From: an uncultured Solirubrobacteraceae bacterium | GTDB lineage: Bacteria > Actinomycetota > Thermoleophilia > Solirubrobacterales > Solirubrobacteraceae | Reading direction: 5' to 3' | DNA length: 7,052 nt | NCBI GenBank assembly: GCA_902806215.1 | Contig: CADCVT010000157.1 | Coordinates: 1 to 7,052 of the forward strand | Shown: piece by piece, positions 5,714 to 7,052 of the stretch | Position numbering within the stretch: the stretch's first letter is position 1 | Layout of the letters: each line of letters starts with the position of its first letter | Program-made: the position numbers and the translations under genes | The notes under the pieces: generated by a model | Seen by the model: only the letters and a program-made list of their open reading frames with translations | The model's database searches: none | Told to the model about the DNA's origin: nothing

Positions 5714-6216
5714 TCAGCAGTCCATCAGCGATTTCACCGTCGTCTGAAGCTTCGCGAACGAGATCGGCGTTCCCTCCGGGACCCAGGCGTCGCCGGTCCC
5801 CATGAGCGTGGGTGCCGTGATCCACGCCTCGTCCGTACCGCTGCGGTCAGGCGCCTCGCCATGGAACCGCTCCAGGAACGCGTCGAGGACGCGAGCGTTC
5901 TGCTCGTGCTTCACGGCTGCAGTGAGCGGCGTCCTGAACTCATGGATCAGGACGACGGCGTGCGCGGCACCGTCGGACTTGGCGTCGGCGAGCGTGCCCG
6001 CGAGCGCTGAGAGCAGCTGATAGCCGAGAAGGGCGACCGGCGGGCGTCCACGATCCGTGTCGATGGTCGTGCCGAAGAAGAGCCCCGTCAGCCGGTCGAC
6101 GCGCGCGGGCCCGCGCCACGTCCGGCCCTCCAGTGGGTCGAGCCGGCGGGCGCGCCACGGACCTTCCACTGCTCGAGGCTCTCGATCGGCTCGCCGTGCC
6201 GGCTGCTGAAGTGCAT
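5714..6216 (-). pseudogene. Frameshifted, internally deleted gene (DUF6946-like)
   Basis: The N-terminal piece starts at ATG 6216 (MHFSSRHGEPIESLEQW...) and runs sensibly to THWRAGR (codon ending 6118). It then degenerates and stops at 6088-6090. The C-terminal piece is in another frame from about 6115 (GPARVDRLTGLFFG, then LGYQLLSALAGTLADAKSDG, AVVLIHEFRTPLTAA, WITAPTLMGTGDAW) to the TGA at 5714. No ATG, GTG or TTG opens the C-terminal piece near its conserved part; the nearest in-frame GTG (about 6169) would add off-frame residues. From memory, both pieces resemble the ends of DUF6946-type proteins of about 230-260 residues, whose middle holds an acidic/lysine motif like that of PD-(D/E)XK nucleases. 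Here the join is almost direct, so about 75-85 residues seem lost. One deletion not divisible by three would explain both the gap and the frameshift. The family name is the least certain part. Confidence 0.6.
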
Positions 6217-6256
6217 ACCGGCAGCTTCGCCAGTGGCCGTGCTCGCGGCAACCCGG

Positions 6257-6262
6257 CATGAT
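6257..6262 (+). promoter_or_regulatory. -10-like hexamer CATGAT of the racemase gene
   Basis: CATGAT matches four of six positions of TATAAT and ends exactly 6 nt before the ATG at 6269, the leaderless spacing seen for the hydrolase. No SD is present. It is weaker than the TAGACT sites, and the call leans on position. Confidence 0.4.
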
Positions 6263-6268
6263 CGGCCG

Positions 6269-6961
6269 ATGCGTCGCATCGGTCTGCTGGGCGGGATGAG
6301 CTGGGAGTCCTCGGCCGAGTACTACCGGTTCGTCAACGAGGCGGTTCGGGATCGGCACGGTGGGCTTCACTCGGCCGACCTCGTCATGCGGTCGGTCGAC
6401 TTCGTCGAGGTCGAGGCGCTCCAGCGGTCGGGGCGCTGGGACGAGGCGGGGGCGCTGCTCGCGCGCGAGGCACAGGGGCTCGTCGCCGCGGGCGCGGAGC
6501 TGCTCGTGCTGTGCACGAACACGATGCACAAGGTCGCGGACGCGATCGTGGCGGCGGTCGACGTGCCGTTCGTGCACATCGCCGACACGACCGCGGACGC
6601 CGTGCGGGCGGCGGGACTCGAGCGCATCGGCCTGCTCGCGACGGGCTACACGATGGAGCAGGACTTCTACGTCGGCCGGCTGCGCGACCGGCACGGGCTC
6701 GACGTGCGCGTCCCGGACGAGGCCGACCGGCGCATCGTCCACGACGTCATCTACGAGGAGCTGTGCGTCGGCGTCGTCGACGACGGCTCACGCGAGGAGT
6801 ACCGCCGGATCATGAGCGCGCTGGCCGACGGTGGCGCGCATGGGATCCTCCTCGGGTGCACCGAGATCGACCTGCTCGTCGGGCCGGAGGACTCGCCGGT
6901 GCCGGTGTTCGACACGACGCGCCTGCACGCCGAGCGCGCGGTCGACCTAGCGCTCGCCTGA
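6269..6961 (+). CDS. Aspartate/glutamate racemase family protein (YgeA-like)
   Basis: This 230-residue cytosolic, cofactor-independent amino-acid racemase interconverts L and D forms by a two-base cysteine mechanism. Both catalytic cysteines are present: C82 in LCTNTMHK and C197 in LGCTEIDLL. The N-terminus IGLLGGMSWESSAEYY is the family signature of the YgeA/aspartate-racemase branch, and the length equals that of E. coli YgeA. The substrate cannot be read from the sequence; YgeA itself acts on several amino acids. The ATG at 6269 is chosen because the family starts a few residues before GLLGG; an in-frame ATG at 6233 would add 12 residues (MAVLAATRHDRP) with no family character. The gene is divergent from the pseudogene (52-nt gap), and its end overlaps the convergent next gene by 15 nt. 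Confidence 0.92.
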   Translation: MRRIGLLGGMSWESSAEYYRFVNEAVRDRHGGLHSADLVMRSVDFVEVEALQRSGRWDEAGALLAREAQGLVAAGAELLVLCTNTMHKVADAIVAAVDVPFVHIADTTADAVRAAGLERIGLLATGYTMEQDFYVGRLRDRHGLDVRVPDEADRRIVHDVIYEELCVGVVDDGSREEYRRIMSALADGGAHGILLGCTEIDLLVGPEDSPVPVFDTTRLHAERAVDLALA

Positions 6962-7052
6962 CCCGACGGCCCGGGCCGACGTGCGGCCGAGGTAGCCGGT
7001 CAGCACGGACTCGAAGTACCTCGTCACGTCGACCGCTCCGGTGAGCGCATGC
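6947..7052 (-). CDS. C-terminal end of an unidentified gene (partial)
   Basis: On the minus strand, one frame runs from the window edge for 34 codons to a TAG (6949-6947). Thirty-one of 34 third positions are G or C, a strong coding signal for this genome. The peptide includes VDVTRYFESVLTGYLGRTSA and ends VGSGER. I do not recognise the family; the start and most of the gene lie beyond the window. Its last 15 nt, including the stop, overlap the end of the convergent racemase gene. Confidence 0.6.
   Translation of the reverse strand, partial: HALTGAVDVTRYFESVLTGYLGRTSARAVGSGER

Noticed and set aside
4959..5747. A 262-codon plus-strand frame over the hydrolase
   Set aside because: Its translation is dominated by R, P and A. 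The overlapping frame from 4993 holds the complete Ser-Asp-His triad.
6233..6268. Upstream ATG as the racemase start
   Set aside because: It adds 12 residues with no family match and ignores the better-placed hexamer before 6269.
5714..6742. A single 342-residue minus-strand gene
   Set aside because: Only the last 130 or so residues look like protein. The rest is antisense to the racemase and off-frame to the N-terminal piece starting at 6216.
1..7052. Mobile element, CRISPR array, tRNA/rRNA or phage defence system
   Set aside because: I saw no transposase or integrase motif, no regularly spaced repeats, no tRNA-like cloverleaf and no terminal repeats around any gene block.

Overview
The window looks like ordinary chromosome from a very high-GC actinobacterium. 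Third codon positions are almost all G or C, and most genes lack a Shine-Dalgarno sequence but carry a TANNNT-like hexamer 6-9 nt before the start codon, the mark of leaderless transcription. The protein repertoire (HRDC-type RNase D, GAF/PAS/SpoIIE phosphatase, DUF2277) would fit a Solirubrobacterales/Thermoleophilia-type soil lineage. That placement is an impression from composition and protein style, not a test.

Layout, left to right. (1) Positions 2-79 probably hold the last 25 codons of an upstream plus-strand gene. (2) 102-1274, plus: ribonuclease D, a DEDDy exonuclease with an HRDC domain. (3) 1286-3403, plus: a 705-residue GAF-PAS-GAF-SpoIIE/PP2C serine phosphatase, whose -10-like hexamer overlaps the rnd stop codon. 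(4) 3400-4308, minus: a LysR-family regulator. Its stop codon interlocks with the phosphatase stop in one CTAG. (5) 4360-4557, minus: a 65-residue zinc-ribbon protein upstream of the LysR gene. (6) 4683-4958, plus: a DUF2277 protein, divergent from the zinc-ribbon gene; a 13-bp palindrome lies between the two. (7) 4993-5646, plus: an alpha/beta-hydrolase of the phospholipase/carboxylesterase family. A MarR-box-like palindrome overlaps its -35. (8) 5714-6216, minus: a broken gene whose N- and C-terminal pieces are in different frames with the middle apparently deleted. (9) 6269-6961, plus: an aspartate/glutamate racemase family protein. (10) 6947-7052, minus: the last 34 codons of an unidentified gene that overlaps the racemase end by 15 nt.

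The genes do not form one pathway. They are housekeeping RNA processing, signalling to an anti-sigma/antagonist-type switch, transcription control, a small hydrolase and a racemase, packed tightly with convergent overlaps. I see no transposase, integrase, CRISPR array, tRNA, rRNA or phage gene. I found no convincing new multi-gene system. The points worth a second look are regulatory (leaderless promoters, a promoter inside a hairpin loop, two palindromic operators) and evolutionary (the deletion-derived pseudogene).
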